Assembly: GCA_035546855.1 (NCBI GenBank)
Contig: DASZVY010000004.1
Coordinates: 25,774 to 89,773, forward strand
Direction of reading: 5' to 3'
Origin: Nitrobacter sp035546855
Lineage (GTDB): Bacteria > Pseudomonadota > Alphaproteobacteria > Rhizobiales > Xanthobacteraceae
Length of the DNA: 64,000 bases
Part shown: in pieces, positions 35,560 to 45,246 of the stretch
Layout of the letters: each line of letters starts with the position of its first letter
How positions within the stretch are numbered: position 1 is the stretch's first letter
Translations under genes and position numbers: made by a program
The notes under the pieces: model-generated
What the model saw: only the letters and a program-made list of their open reading frames with translations
The model's database searches: none
Told to the model about the DNA's origin: nothing

Positions 35560-36588
35560 GTGAGTGCGGATGGCCGAAATGGGGGCACGATGTCCGGTCA
35601 TCATCACAACAGCCAAAAACTGGCGCGTGGCGCACGCATGCTGCGCACCGCGCTCGGGCCGGCTATCGCCCAATACCTCGAGGACCCCGCTGTTGTCGAG
35701 GTGATGTTGAACCCCGATGGCCGGCTCTGGGTCGACCGGCTACGCGAAGGTCTTGTCGCAACCGACGATGTGCTGATCCCGTCCGATGGCGAGCGTATCG
35801 TGCGCCTGGTCGCACATCATGTTGGCGCGGAGGTGCATCCCGGCAGCCCGCGGGTTTCGGCCGAACTCCCCGAGACCGGAGAACGCTTCGAGGGCCTGTT
35901 GCCCCCGGTAGTGATGGCGCCCACTTTCGCGATCCGCAAGCCGGCGGTCGCCGTGTTCACGCTCGCCGATTACGTCGCCGCCGGCATCATGACGGCTGCG
36001 CAGGCGGACGTGCTGCGGCTCGCGGTCGAGCGGCGCAAGAACGTGCTAATCGCCGGCGGCACCTCCACCGGCAAGACGACGTTGACGAATGCGTTACTGG
36101 CGGAAGTGGCGAAAACGTCAGATCGCGTGGTGCTGATCGAGGACACCCGCGAACTACAATGCGCCGCGCCGAACCTTGTCGCACTTCGGACGAAAGATGG
36201 CGTCGCCTCGCTCTCGGATCTGGTGAAGTCGTCGCTGCGTCTGCGCCCCGACCGCATTCCGGTCGGCGAAGTGCGCGGCAGCGAAGCGCTCGATTTGCTC
36301 AAAGCCTGGGGCACCGGACATCCCGGCGGGGTCGGCACCATCCATGCCAATACCGCGATCGGCGCACTGCGCCGGCTCGAGCAGCTCGTGCAGGAGGCCG
36401 TCGTCACGGTCCCACGCGCCTTGATAGCAGAGACCATCGATATTGTCGCCGTTCTGTCTGGCCGCGGCGCCGAACGGCGCCTGGCCGAGATCGCCCATGT
36501 CGACGGACTCGATCCAGCAACCGGCGACTACCGCACCCTCAACGCGCTGCTCCCCACCCCAAACCCCTCGAAAGGAGACCCTGAATGA
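35560..36588 (+). CDS. trbB: Conjugal transfer ATPase TrbB
   Basis: A 342-residue VirB11-type traffic ATPase, forming hexamers at the inner face of the transfer channel. The N-terminal domain has VEVMLNPDGRLWVDRL near 46-61. Walker A GGTSTGKTT is at 166-174, the Asp box VVLIEDTREL near 193-202, and Walker B and His boxes around GEVRGSEALDLLKAW and GHPGGVGTIHAN. The GTG at 35560 is the longest start; ATG 35590 (MSGHHHN) is also possible. It begins an operon in which nearly every gene overlaps the next. Confidence 0.93.
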   Translation: MSADGRNGGTMSGHHHNSQKLARGARMLRTALGPAIAQYLEDPAVVEVMLNPDGRLWVDRLREGLVATDDVLIPSDGERIVRLVAHHVGAEVHPGSPRVSAELPETGERFEGLLPPVVMAPTFAIRKPAVAVFTLADYVAAGIMTAAQADVLRLAVERRKNVLIAGGTSTGKTTLTNALLAEVAKTSDRVVLIEDTRELQCAAPNLVALRTKDGVASLSDLVKSSLRLRPDRIPVGEVRGSEALDLLKAWGTGHPGGVGTIHANTAIGALRRLEQLVQEAVVTVPRALIAETIDIVAVLSGRGAERRLAEIAHVDGLDPATGDYRTLNALLPTPNPSKGDPE

Positions 36589-36920
36589 CCCGGCTTGCCT
36601 TGTCTCGTGTGCGCCACCACCTGACCGAGGCGACGGCGCTCGCCACGATCACGCTGCTGACGGCGGCGCCCGCCCATGCCTCCGGTTCGTCGATGCCGTG
36701 GGAAGAACCGCTTCAAAAGATTCTCGAATCCATCGAGGGGCCGGTCGCCAAGATCGTGGCGGTTATCATCATCATCACCACGGGCCTCACGCTCGCCTTC
36801 GGCGACACCGCAGGCGGCTTCCGGCGGCTGGTGCAGATTGTCTTCGGTTTGAGCATCGCTTTCGCGGCCTCTTCCTTCTTTCTCAGCTTCTTCAGCTTTG
36901 GCGGCGGGGCGCTGGTCTGA
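36585..36920 (+). CDS. trbC: Conjugal transfer pilin TrbC (VirB2-like)
   Basis: A 111-residue pilin precursor. A signal-like N-terminal helix (TEATALATITLLTAAPAHA) ends near residue 31, followed by SSMPWEEPLQKILESIEGPV and two hydrophobic helices around VAVIIIITTGLTLAF and FGLSIAFAASSFFLSFF. This is the VirB2/TrbC layout; in the family the protein is processed, sometimes cyclised, to form the pilus. It overlaps trbB and trbD by one ATGA/TGATG junction each. Confidence 0.9.
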   Translation: MTRLALSRVRHHLTEATALATITLLTAAPAHASGSSMPWEEPLQKILESIEGPVAKIVAVIIIITTGLTLAFGDTAGGFRRLVQIVFGLSIAFAASSFFLSFFSFGGGALV

Positions 36921-37183
36921 TGGAGGAAGACGTCCGCGGCTTCTTCGCGCCGGTGCATCGCGCGCTCACCGAACCGATCCTGCTCGGCGGCGCGCCGCGC
37001 ACGGTCGCCATCGCCAACGGAACGCTTGCCGGCGCCGTCGGGCTCGGCCTGCGCCTGTGGCTCGCCGGCCTCGTCATCTGGGCGATCGGGCATTTCGCGG
37101 CCGTCTGGGCCGCGAAGCGCGACGCGCAGTTCGTCGACGTCGGCCGCCGACACCTGCGCTATCCCGCGCACATGGACGTGTGA
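36920..37183 (+). CDS. trbD: Conjugal transfer protein TrbD (VirB3-like)
   Basis: An 87-residue inner-membrane protein. It starts at ATG 36920, overlapping the trbC stop, and has the VirB3 pattern: a short charged lead with VHRALTEPILLGGAPRTVAI and one or two hydrophobic helices (LAGAVGLGLRLWLAGLVIWA). The frame stays open upstream to 36443 but that part is a shadow of trbB and trbC. TrbD works with TrbE in pilus assembly. Confidence 0.88.
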   Translation: MEEDVRGFFAPVHRALTEPILLGGAPRTVAIANGTLAGAVGLGLRLWLAGLVIWAIGHFAAVWAAKRDAQFVDVGRRHLRYPAHMDV

Positions 37184-37192
37184 GGCGCGCCG

Positions 37193-39688
37193 ATGCTGAA
37201 CCTCGCCGAATACCGGAAGAAGAACGCACAGCTCGCGGATTTCCTGCCCTGGGCCGCGTTGGTCGCGCCGGGCGTTGTCCTCAACAAGGACGGATCGTTT
37301 CAACGGACGGCGCGGTTTCGCGGTCCCGATCTCGACAGCGCCACGCCGGCCGAACTGGTCGGCACGACCGCGCGCCTGAACAATGCGCTGCGCCGTCTCG
37401 GCTCCGGCTGGGCGATCTTCGTCGAAGCACAGCGTCATCCCGCCACCGACTACCCGGAAAGCCTGTTTCCGGAATCTGCCTCGGCCCTTCTCGACATCGA
37501 ACGCCGCGAGCAGTTCGAGGACTCCGGCGTCCTGTTCGAGTCGAGCTACTTCCTCACCTTCGTCTGGCTGCCGCCCGCCGAGGAAGCCTCGCGCATGGAA
37601 GCCTGGCTCTACGAGGGCCGTGAGCGCAGTGGGGTCGATCCCTGGGAACTGCTGAAGAGTTTCGTCGATCGTACCGACCGCGTGCTCAATCTCGTCGAAG
37701 GCTTCGTGCCGGAAGCCGACTGGCTCGATGACTCGGAAACGCTGACCTACCTGCATTCGACCATTTCGACCAAACGCCATCGCGTGCGCGTGCCGGAAAC
37801 GCCAATGCACCTCGACGCGTTGCTGGCCGATCAGCCGCTCGCCGGCGGGCTGGAACCGCGGCTTGGCGACTTCCATGTCCGCACGCTCACCGTCGTCGGA
37901 TTCCCGACCTCGACATTCCCCGGAATCCTCGACGACCTCAACCGCCTGGCCTTCGTCTATCGGTGGTCGACGCGCGCCATCATGCTCGACAAGACCGACG
38001 CAACGCGCCTCGTCACGAAAATCCGCCGGCAGTGGTTTGCAAAGCGCAAATCAGTCGCGGCGATCCTGAAGGAGGTGATGACGAACGAGCAGTCGGTGTT
38101 ACTGGACACCGACGCCGCGAACAAGGCCGCCGATGCCGACGCGGCCCTGCAAGACCTCGGCTCCGATCAGGTCGGCCAGGTCTATGTGACCGCGACCGTC
38201 ACGGTGTGGAACGCCGACCGCACCATCGCCGACGAACGGCTGCGGCTGGTCGAGAAGGTCATCCAGTCGCGCGACTTCACCTGCATCGTGGAAGGCGTCA
38301 ATGCCATCGAAGCCTGGCTCGGCTCGATCCCCGGCCAGACCTACGCGAACGTCCGCCAGCCGCCGATCTCGACGCTCAACCTCGCGCACATGATGCCACT
38401 GTCGGCAGTCTGGGCCGGGCCGGCGCGGGACGAACACCTCGGCATGCCGCCATTGTTCTACGCCAGGACCGAAGGCGCGACGCCGTTCCGTTTCGCGCTC
38501 CATGTCGGCGATGTCGGCCACACCATGATCGTCGGGCCGACCGGGGCGGGCAAGTCCGTGCTGCTCGCTGTGATGGCGCTCCAGTTCCGCCGCTATCGCA
38601 ATTCGCAAGTCTTCGTCTTCGATTTCGGCGGCAGCATCCGAGCCGCGACCTTGTCGATGGGCGGCGATTGGCAGGACCTCGGCGGCACGCTTACCGACGA
38701 GGCGGAATCCACGTCCGTCGCGCTCCAGCCGCTGGCTCTCATCCATCATGTTCTCGAACGGGCCTGGGCCGCCGACTGGCTGGTCGACATTCTCCTGCGC
38801 GAGGGCGTTACGATCACCCCGGATGTTAAGGAATATATCTGGGCGGCGCTGACGTCGCTGGCCTCGGCGCCGGTCGAGGAGCGCACCATCACCGGCCTGA
38901 CGGTGCTGTTGCAGTCCTCAGTGCTGAAACAGGCGCTGCGTCCCTACTGCATCGGCGGCGCGCATGGTCGGCTGCTTGACGCCGAGCACGAATATCTCGG
39001 CACGGCGAACGTCCAGGCCTTCGAGACCGAAGGGCTTGTCGGCACCAGGGCGGCGCCGGCCGTTCTCTCTTACCTGTTCCACCGCATCGAGGCCCGCTTC
39101 GACGGTCGACCGAGCCTGCTCGTCATCGACGAGGGCTGGCGGGCGCTCGACGACGGTGGCTTCGCCGACAAGATCAAGGAATGGCTCAAGACGCTGCGGA
39201 AGAAGAACGTCAGCGTGGTCTTTTCCTCGCAGTCGCTGGCCGACATCGAGGCGTCGCCGATCGCGCCCGTCCTGGTCGAGAGCTGCCCGACGCGCATCTT
39301 CCTCGCCAACGAGCGCGCCATCGAGCCGCAGATCACCGCCGTCTATGAGCGGTTTGGGCTTAATTCCCGTCAGATCGAGATCATCGCGCGGGCGACCCCG
39401 AAGCGCGATTACTACTGCCAGTCGCGACGCGGCAACCGCTTGTTTGAGCTGGGGCTTGGCTCCGTCGCGCTGGCGCTGTGCGCATCGTCGGACAAGGCCG
39501 CGCACGCGCTGATCGACGAGCTGCTGCGCGATGGCGCGCGGCCGTACTTCCTCGAAGCCTGGCTCTACGCCAACGACCTCGCCTGGGCCGCCGACCTCGT
39601 TCCCAATCTCACGAATGTCATCGATGCGTCCGTTGCAACGCATCAGCCGTCGCGCATCACGCCGTCAGAACAGGAGACGCCATCATGA
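37193..39688 (+). CDS. trbE: Conjugal transfer ATPase TrbE (VirB4-like)
   Basis: An 831-residue VirB4-class ATPase, the largest energy source of the mating channel. The N-terminal half is the membrane-associated VirB4 domain. Walker A GPTGAGKSVLL lies near 447-457 and Walker B SLLVIDEGWRALDDGG near 640-655. Late motifs include VSVVFSSQSLADIEASPI. The length is typical. It starts nine bases after trbD and overlaps trbJ by four bases. Confidence 0.94.
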   Translation: MLNLAEYRKKNAQLADFLPWAALVAPGVVLNKDGSFQRTARFRGPDLDSATPAELVGTTARLNNALRRLGSGWAIFVEAQRHPATDYPESLFPESASALLDIERREQFEDSGVLFESSYFLTFVWLPPAEEASRMEAWLYEGRERSGVDPWELLKSFVDRTDRVLNLVEGFVPEADWLDDSETLTYLHSTISTKRHRVRVPETPMHLDALLADQPLAGGLEPRLGDFHVRTLTVVGFPTSTFPGILDDLNRLAFVYRWSTRAIMLDKTDATRLVTKIRRQWFAKRKSVAAILKEVMTNEQSVLLDTDAANKAADADAALQDLGSDQVGQVYVTATVTVWNADRTIADERLRLVEKVIQSRDFTCIVEGVNAIEAWLGSIPGQTYANVRQPPISTLNLAHMMPLSAVWAGPARDEHLGMPPLFYARTEGATPFRFALHVGDVGHTMIVGPTGAGKSVLLAVMALQFRRYRNSQVFVFDFGGSIRAATLSMGGDWQDLGGTLTDEAESTSVALQPLALIHHVLERAWAADWLVDILLREGVTITPDVKEYIWAALTSLASAPVEERTITGLTVLLQSSVLKQALRPYCIGGAHGRLLDAEHEYLGTANVQAFETEGLVGTRAAPAVLSYLFHRIEARFDGRPSLLVIDEGWRALDDGGFADKIKEWLKTLRKKNVSVVFSSQSLADIEASPIAPVLVESCPTRIFLANERAIEPQITAVYERFGLNSRQIEIIARATPKRDYYCQSRRGNRLFELGLGSVALALCASSDKAAHALIDELLRDGARPYFLEAWLYANDLAWAADLVPNLTNVIDASVATHQPSRITPSEQETPS

Positions 39689-40437
39689 TTCTGTCCGTAT
39701 TCCGCTTGCGTTATCGCCACCCGATTGCGGCGGGTGCGCTCGTGCTTGCCGTGACGTTTGCACCCGGCAGCACCGATGCATTTGACATCGTCTACGACCC
39801 GTCGAACTACGCGCAGAACGTCCTGACCGCCGCACGCGCGCTTCAGCAGATCAACAACCAGATCACCTCGCTCGCCAATCAGACGCAGATGCTGATCAAC
39901 CAGGCGAAGCACCTCGCCAGCCTGCCAACGTCTGTCCTCTCCCAGATCGACGGCAACTTCGCCGAGATGAAGCGGCTGATGGGTGAGGCCGACAAATTGG
40001 CCTACAACGTCGGCAATATCGAGACACAGTTCTCGTCGACCTTCCAGAACTTCGCGGTCGGCAAGACCGACGCGCAGCTCATCACGTCCGCACGCGACCG
40101 TTGGCAGCAATCGCTGTCGGCCTACGAGCACTCGCTGAAGGCCGGAGCGGTCGCCGTGCAGAACCTCGACGGCACGCGCGCCCAGACCAGCACGCTGGTC
40201 GACTCCAGCCAGTCGGCCGTCGGCGTGCTTCAGGCGACGCAGGCCGGCAACCAACTCATCGGCGTCCAGACCCGGCAACTTGCCGACCTCACCGCGATGC
40301 TCGCCGCACAGGGCAGAGCCGACGCCCTTGAGAACTCCCGCAAGGCCGCGGCGCAGGAGCAGTCGCGCGAACAGCTCAGCCGCTTCCTGACCGGAAGCAG
40401 CTACAGCCCGACGCCCGTTCGCATGTTCCATGACTGA
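39685..40437 (+). CDS. trbJ: Conjugal transfer protein TrbJ (VirB5-like)
   Basis: A 250-residue exported protein. It has a signal peptide ending near GSTDAFD and a long, helical, Gln/Asn-rich body with coiled-coil character, including LQQINNQITSLANQTQMLIN near residues 53-72. This matches TrbJ, the minor pilus component at the tip of the channel. The ATG at 39685 overlaps the trbE stop; the longer upstream frame is a shadow. Confidence 0.9.
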   Translation: MILSVFRLRYRHPIAAGALVLAVTFAPGSTDAFDIVYDPSNYAQNVLTAARALQQINNQITSLANQTQMLINQAKHLASLPTSVLSQIDGNFAEMKRLMGEADKLAYNVGNIETQFSSTFQNFAVGKTDAQLITSARDRWQQSLSAYEHSLKAGAVAVQNLDGTRAQTSTLVDSSQSAVGVLQATQAGNQLIGVQTRQLADLTAMLAAQGRADALENSRKAAAQEQSREQLSRFLTGSSYSPTPVRMFHD

Positions 40438-40446
40438 GGGACGACG

Positions 40447-40713
40447 ATGGATTGGAAAGTTGCAACCCGAGTTGTCGCCGTCCTCGCATTTGCCGTGATC
40501 GTGGCGGCTTGCGCCATTGCGTTGCGTCCCGACGCCACCGAGGAAACACCCGCGTCGACCGCTCAGTCACAGAGCGAGGAGCCTGCATCCAGCGAATTGC
40601 TCCGCTGCCGCGAGATCGGCGCGGCCGCGCTCGACGACGCCGGTTGCAAGAAGGCGTGGGCGGACAGCCGCCGTCATTTCCTGGAAGGCGATGCTGGGCG
40701 CGCGCGGCCATGA
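40447..40713 (+). CDS. trbK: Putative entry exclusion protein TrbK-alt
   Basis: An 88-residue protein with one N-terminal hydrophobic helix, VAVLAFAVIVAACAIAL, followed by a polar region with CREIGAAALDDAGCKKAWAD. The AACA pattern could be a lipobox, as in TrbK lipoproteins. The Cys-containing tail and the position between trbJ and trbL are typical of the TrbK-alt family in alphaproteobacterial elements. TrbK blocks entry of a second copy of the same element. Confidence 0.8.
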   Translation: MDWKVATRVVAVLAFAVIVAACAIALRPDATEETPASTAQSQSEEPASSELLRCREIGAAALDDAGCKKAWADSRRHFLEGDAGRARP

Positions 40714-42059
40714 ACACCGGCGTCATCGACCGCTTTCTGGAGACATTTACCCGCTACATTGATAGCGGCTTCGGCCTGCTCGGCGGCGAGATCGGATTCC
40801 TCACCTCCACACTGATCGTCATCGACATCACGCTGGCGGGCCTGTTCTGGGCCTGGGGCGTCGACGAAGACGTGCTTGCCCGTCTCATCAGGAAGACGCT
40901 CTATATCGGCTTCTTCGCCTTCATCATCGGTAACTTCAACCGGCTCGCCGGGATCGTCTTCCAGTCCTTCAGCGGCCTCGGCCTGAAGGCGGGCGGATCG
41001 TCGCTCACGGCCGACACATTGCTCCAGCCCGGCCGCGTCGCGCTGGTCGGCATCGACGCCGGCATGCCCATCCTCAAGGCCGCCGGCGACCTGATGGGCT
41101 ACATCTCGTTCTTCGAGAATTTTGTGCAGATCATGGTGCTGATGATCGCCTGGGCGATCGTGCTCATCGCCTTCTTCATTCTCGCGGTCCAGATATTCGT
41201 CACGCTGATCGAGTTCAAATTGACCACGCTCGCGGGCTTCGTGCTGATCCCGTTCGCGCTGTTCAACAAGACCGCGTTCCTCGCCGAAAAGGTCCTCGGC
41301 AACATTGTCGCCTCCGGCGTCAAGATTCTCGTGCTCGCCGTGATCGTCGGCATCGGCTCCCGCCTGTTCAGCGAATTCACGACCGGCTTCTCCGGTACAC
41401 CGACCATCACCGACGCGCTGGCGCTTGTGCTCGGCGCGCTGTCGCTGATGGGATTGTCGATCTTCGGTCCCGGCATCGCTACCGGACTTGTTTCCGGCGC
41501 GCCGCAACTCGGTGCAGGCGCCGCCGTCGGCACTGGCCTTGCCGTCGCCGGCATCGGTGCGGCCGGCGTCATGGGCGCAAGCGCTGGCCTCTCCGGCGCG
41601 GCGAGCGCGGTTGGTGGCGGCGGACGCATGACCGCGGCCGCCGCGCGCGGAGGTGCGTATCTCGCCGGCAGCACATCGAGCGCCTATGGCGCCGGCGCAT
41701 CCGGCCAGAGCCGCATGGGCGCCGTCGCTGCCGGTCTGGGCGGCGTTACAAGGGCCGGCGCATCCGCAGCTATCCAGCCTGTGCGACAGGCTGCATCGCG
41801 CGCCGCCGCATCCCTCAAATCGAGTTACGCAGCCGGCCGCGCCGCCGCCACGGGCGGACCATCCTCACCGGCAACAGCCGCGGGCGCTTCAGCCGCTCAA
41901 ACCCCTTTAGCATCCGGCGCACCACCGGCCTGGGCCGCGCGCATGAAGCGCAGCCAGACCTTGAGCCACGGCGCGACCGCCGCTGCCCATGCCGTGCGTT
42001 CGGGCGATCACGGCGGCGGCTCCATGTCCGTGTCCCTCCATCAGGATGATCATAAATGA
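40710..42059 (+). CDS. trbL: Conjugal transfer protein TrbL (VirB6-like)
   Basis: A 449-residue polytopic protein with five or six membrane helices between residues about 25 and 270, then a long Gly/Ala/Ser-rich C-terminal region of low complexity (from about 270). This is the usual TrbL plan; the protein lines the inner-membrane part of the channel. The ATG at 40710 overlaps the trbK stop. The frame is open upstream but only as a shadow of trbK. Confidence 0.9.
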   Translation: MNTGVIDRFLETFTRYIDSGFGLLGGEIGFLTSTLIVIDITLAGLFWAWGVDEDVLARLIRKTLYIGFFAFIIGNFNRLAGIVFQSFSGLGLKAGGSSLTADTLLQPGRVALVGIDAGMPILKAAGDLMGYISFFENFVQIMVLMIAWAIVLIAFFILAVQIFVTLIEFKLTTLAGFVLIPFALFNKTAFLAEKVLGNIVASGVKILVLAVIVGIGSRLFSEFTTGFSGTPTITDALALVLGALSLMGLSIFGPGIATGLVSGAPQLGAGAAVGTGLAVAGIGAAGVMGASAGLSGAASAVGGGGRMTAAAARGGAYLAGSTSSAYGAGASGQSRMGAVAAGLGGVTRAGASAAIQPVRQAASRAAASLKSSYAAGRAAATGGPSSPATAAGASAAQTPLASGAPPAWAARMKRSQTLSHGATAAAHAVRSGDHGGGSMSVSLHQDDHK

Positions 42060-42742
42060 ATCTCTTCCGCCGTCCCTCCGTGCGCTACGCGCGCACGCCC
42101 GAACCCGAAACTCCGTATCTCAAAGCCGCGCAGGTCTGGGACGAGCGCATCGGCTCTGCGCGCGTGCAAGCAAAGAACTGGCGACTCATGGCCTTCGGCT
42201 CGCTGGTGCTCGCCGGCGGCTTCGCGGCCGCGCTGGTGTGGCAATCGACGCAGGGCACGGTCGTTCCCTGGGTGGTTCAAGTCGACAAGTTCGGCGAGGC
42301 GCAGGCGATCGCGTCCGCCGTCGCGGACTACAAGCCGACCGATCCGCAGATCGCGTGGCATCTCGCGCGCTTCATCGAGCAGGTGCGCAGCATTCCGGCT
42401 GACCCCGTCGTCGTGCGACAGAACTGGCTGCGCGCCTACGACTACACGACCGATCGCGGCGCCATCGCATTGAACGATTACGCGCGCGGCAACGATCCCT
42501 TCGCGAAGGTCGGCAAGCAGCAGGTCGCGGTCGAAATCTCAAGCGTCATTCGCGCCTCGCCGGAATCATTCCGCATCGCCTGGCTGGAGCGCCGTTACGA
42601 GAATGGTCAGCTCTCCGGCACCGAACGCTGGACCGCCATCCTGACCATCGTAATCCAGCAGCCGCGCAGCGCCGACAAGCTGCGCGCCAATCCGCTCGGT
42701 GTGTTCGTCAACGCAATCAACTGGTCGAAGGAGATGGGGTGA
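42056..42742 (+). CDS. trbF: Conjugal transfer protein TrbF (VirB8-like)
   Basis: A 228-residue VirB8-type protein: a 40-residue cytoplasmic lead with TPYLKAAQVWDERIGSARVQ, one membrane helix near LMAFGSLVLAGGFAAALVW, and a periplasmic NTF2-like domain to the end (ERRYENGQLSGTERWTAILT near 180-200). It nucleates the channel core. It overlaps trbL by four bases and trbG by one. Confidence 0.92.
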   Translation: MNLFRRPSVRYARTPEPETPYLKAAQVWDERIGSARVQAKNWRLMAFGSLVLAGGFAAALVWQSTQGTVVPWVVQVDKFGEAQAIASAVADYKPTDPQIAWHLARFIEQVRSIPADPVVVRQNWLRAYDYTTDRGAIALNDYARGNDPFAKVGKQQVAVEISSVIRASPESFRIAWLERRYENGQLSGTERWTAILTIVIQQPRSADKLRANPLGVFVNAINWSKEMG

Positions 42743-43761
42743 TGGGGGACAACAGAAAAAATGCTGCGCCGGCGCTGATCGCCATGATGCTGGCGACGAC
42801 AGCGCTTGCCGGCTGCGCCAACAAGTTCATTCCGCCGGACATCGACTACGACGATGCCGCGCCCGCCGTGCTCAGCGCCGATCCGGTCGGGCCGGTGCAG
42901 GTCGTCGAGCTGCCGAAGCCACTGCCGTTGCCCGGCCAGTTGAAGCCCGTCGGCGGAAAGAAGCCGAAGCCCGAACCGACCGATCCGAAGAAGCGCGTCG
43001 CCCAGGCCAATGAAGCGGCGCGGATGCAGCCGGTGCGTAATGGCTTCATCAACGCCGTGCAGGTTTATCCCTTCGTCGTCGGCGCGCTCTATCAAGTCTA
43101 CGCCGCGCCCGGACAAGTGACCGACATCGCGCTTCAGCCCGGCGAGCAACTTGTCGGCGCAGGCCCCGTCGCCGCCGGTGACACCGTGCGCTGGATCGTC
43201 GGCGATACGCTCAGCGGCTCCGGTCAGGCCGCCCAGGTCCACATCCTCGTCAAGCCGACGCGACCCGACCTTCAGACCAACCTCGTCATCAACACCAACC
43301 TGCGCACCTATCACATGGAACTGCGCTCGACCGAGAAGACCTACATGGCCTCGGTGTCGTGGCAGTATCCGCAGGATCAGTTGATCGCGCTGCGTCGGCA
43401 GAATGCGCAAGCCGCACTGACGCAGCCGGTCGCGTCTGGCGTCGACATCTCGAAGCTGAACTTCCGTTATGCAATCGAGGGCGATAGCGCGCCGTGGCGG
43501 CCGCTGCGCGCCTTCGACGATGGCAACAAGGTCTATATCGAGTTTCCGTCGGGGATCGGGCAGGGCGAGATGCCGCCGCTGTTCGTCATAGGATCCTCCG
43601 GCAATTCCGAACTGGTCAACTATCGCGCTCGACAGAATTACTACGTCGTCGATCGTCTCTTTGCTGCCGCCGAACTCAGGCTGGGCGACAAGGACAGCGA
43701 GAAGCGCGTGCGGATCGTGCGCACCGACGGCCGGCCGGGACGAAGCGCGAGGTTGTTCTGA
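42742..43761 (+). CDS. trbG: Conjugal transfer protein TrbG (VirB9-like)
   Basis: A 339-residue VirB9-type outer-membrane complex protein. A signal sequence with a lipobox-like LAGCANK lies near residues 17-23, followed by a Pro/Lys-rich linker and the VirB9 beta domains with TVRWIVGDTLSGSG near 150-165. Late in the protein, FVIGSSGNSELVNYRARQNY is typical. The ATG at 42742 shares a base with the trbF stop; a GTG one codon earlier is possible. Confidence 0.92.
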   Translation: MGDNRKNAAPALIAMMLATTALAGCANKFIPPDIDYDDAAPAVLSADPVGPVQVVELPKPLPLPGQLKPVGGKKPKPEPTDPKKRVAQANEAARMQPVRNGFINAVQVYPFVVGALYQVYAAPGQVTDIALQPGEQLVGAGPVAAGDTVRWIVGDTLSGSGQAAQVHILVKPTRPDLQTNLVINTNLRTYHMELRSTEKTYMASVSWQYPQDQLIALRRQNAQAALTQPVASGVDISKLNFRYAIEGDSAPWRPLRAFDDGNKVYIEFPSGIGQGEMPPLFVIGSSGNSELVNYRARQNYYVVDRLFAAAELRLGDKDSEKRVRIVRTDGRPGRSARLF

Positions 43762-44966
43762 TGACCGACGCTCCGACTCCGCCTCCCGGCGATATCCGGG
43801 CCGAGCTGCGCTTGCGGCCCGAGCAGCCGCGCGTCACGCGCTTGTCGCGCAAAGTGCTCATTACGCTCGGCGGCGTCAGCGCCCTCATCATCATGGCCGC
43901 GCTGTTCTGGGCGCTCGATGCCAACCGGCGCATGAACCAATCGCCGACCGAACTCTACAGCACCGAGAACCGCACGCCGGCAGATGGGCTGGCCGGCCTT
44001 CCGAAGGACTATACCGGCATCCCCAAGCTCGGCCCGGCCCTGCCGGGCGACCTTGGGCGTCCGATTCTGAGTGCGCAGGATGAAGGCAAACCCGTCGTCG
44101 CGCCCGACATCCGAACGCCGCGCGCCGATCCCACCGAACAGCGCCGTCTCGCCGAAATCGAAGCCGCGCGCGTCGCCAAGGTGTTCACCGACAGCCGCGG
44201 CGTGCAGGCGCCTGCGACAGCGCCCGCCGTTGGCCGTGTCGATCCGGCCACTGGCCTCACGCTGCCGACCGAAACGCCTCCGCTCGATCCGGGCGCGGCG
44301 CAAAACATGCAGGATCGCAAGCTCGCCTTCGTCAACGCGGCCGTCGATCGGCGCACCGTCACGCCCGATCGCGTGCAGGAGAAGGTGTCGCCCTATGTCG
44401 TGCAAGCCGGCACCGTCATTCCGGCAGCGCTAATTACCGGCATCAAATCCGACCTGCCCGGAACGATCACCGCGCAGGTGACGGAGCAGGTTTACGACAC
44501 CCCGACCGGCAAGCAGCTCCTCATCCCGCAAGGCGCGCGGCTGATCGGCCAGTACGACAGCCAGGTCGCATTCGGGCAGTCGCGCGTGCTGCTCGTCTGG
44601 AATCGCATCATCATGCCCAACGGCACGTCGATCGTTCTGGAAAGGCAACCGGGCGCCGACGCCGAAGGCTATTCCGGGCTCGAGGACGACGTCGATTATC
44701 ATTGGGGTCAGCTTTTCAAGGCGGCGATCCTCTCGACCTTGCTCGGCGTCGGCACCGAGCTCGGATCGAGCAACAACGAAAACGAGATCGCGCGGGCGAT
44801 CCGCCAGAGCAGCCAGGACACGGCGTCCGATGTCGGCCGTCAGCTCATCCGACGCCAGCTCAACATTCAGCCGACGCTCACGATCCGACCGGGCTTCCCC
44901 GTCCGTGTGATCGTCAATCGCGACCTAATATTGCAGCCCTATGGGGCCGCGAAGGAGCCGTCATGA
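43761..44966 (+). CDS. trbI: Conjugal transfer protein TrbI (VirB10-like)
   Basis: A 401-residue VirB10-type protein: cytoplasmic lead, one membrane helix near VLITLGGVSALIIMAALFWA (residues 33-52), a long Pro-rich periplasmic linker, and the C-terminal VirB10 barrel beginning VSPYVVQAGTVIPAALITGI near 210-229. QVTEQVYDTPTGKQLLIPQG follows. It spans both membranes in the channel. The start overlaps the trbG stop (TGATG). Confidence 0.93.
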   Translation: MTDAPTPPPGDIRAELRLRPEQPRVTRLSRKVLITLGGVSALIIMAALFWALDANRRMNQSPTELYSTENRTPADGLAGLPKDYTGIPKLGPALPGDLGRPILSAQDEGKPVVAPDIRTPRADPTEQRRLAEIEAARVAKVFTDSRGVQAPATAPAVGRVDPATGLTLPTETPPLDPGAAQNMQDRKLAFVNAAVDRRTVTPDRVQEKVSPYVVQAGTVIPAALITGIKSDLPGTITAQVTEQVYDTPTGKQLLIPQGARLIGQYDSQVAFGQSRVLLVWNRIIMPNGTSIVLERQPGADAEGYSGLEDDVDYHWGQLFKAAILSTLLGVGTELGSSNNENEIARAIRQSSQDTASDVGRQLIRRQLNIQPTLTIRPGFPVRVIVNRDLILQPYGAAKEPS

Positions 44967-45190
44967 CCAAGCTCAGGCTCTCGGCTCTCCTTGACGACAA
45001 GCCGGTCAAGCTCACGGTCGAGTTGCCGGCTGCCGTTCATCGCGATCTTGTCGCCTACGCCGAGATTCTTGCCCAGACCTCGGGCCAAGCGATGCCTCCC
45101 GATCCGGGCAAGCTGATCGCGCCTATGCTCCAGCGCTTCATGGCCACTGATAAGGGCTTCACCAAAGAGAAACGCACGACACGACGCTAA
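44963..45190 (+). CDS. DUF2274 protein at the end of the trb operon
   Basis: A 75-residue protein, KLRLSALLDDKPVKLTVELP at the start and a helix around HRDLVAYAEIL. The small DUF2274 family is found almost only as the last gene of alphaproteobacterial trb operons and looks like a ribbon-helix-helix-type DNA binder. It overlaps trbI by four bases. Its role is not established; local regulation or relaxosome binding is a fair guess. Confidence 0.82.
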   Translation: MTKLRLSALLDDKPVKLTVELPAAVHRDLVAYAEILAQTSGQAMPPDPGKLIAPMLQRFMATDKGFTKEKRTTRR

Positions 45191-45246
45191 GATAGATGTG
45201 GCATTGAAAAACCGCTCGACCCGCTAGGACGGTAAATCCGCGATTC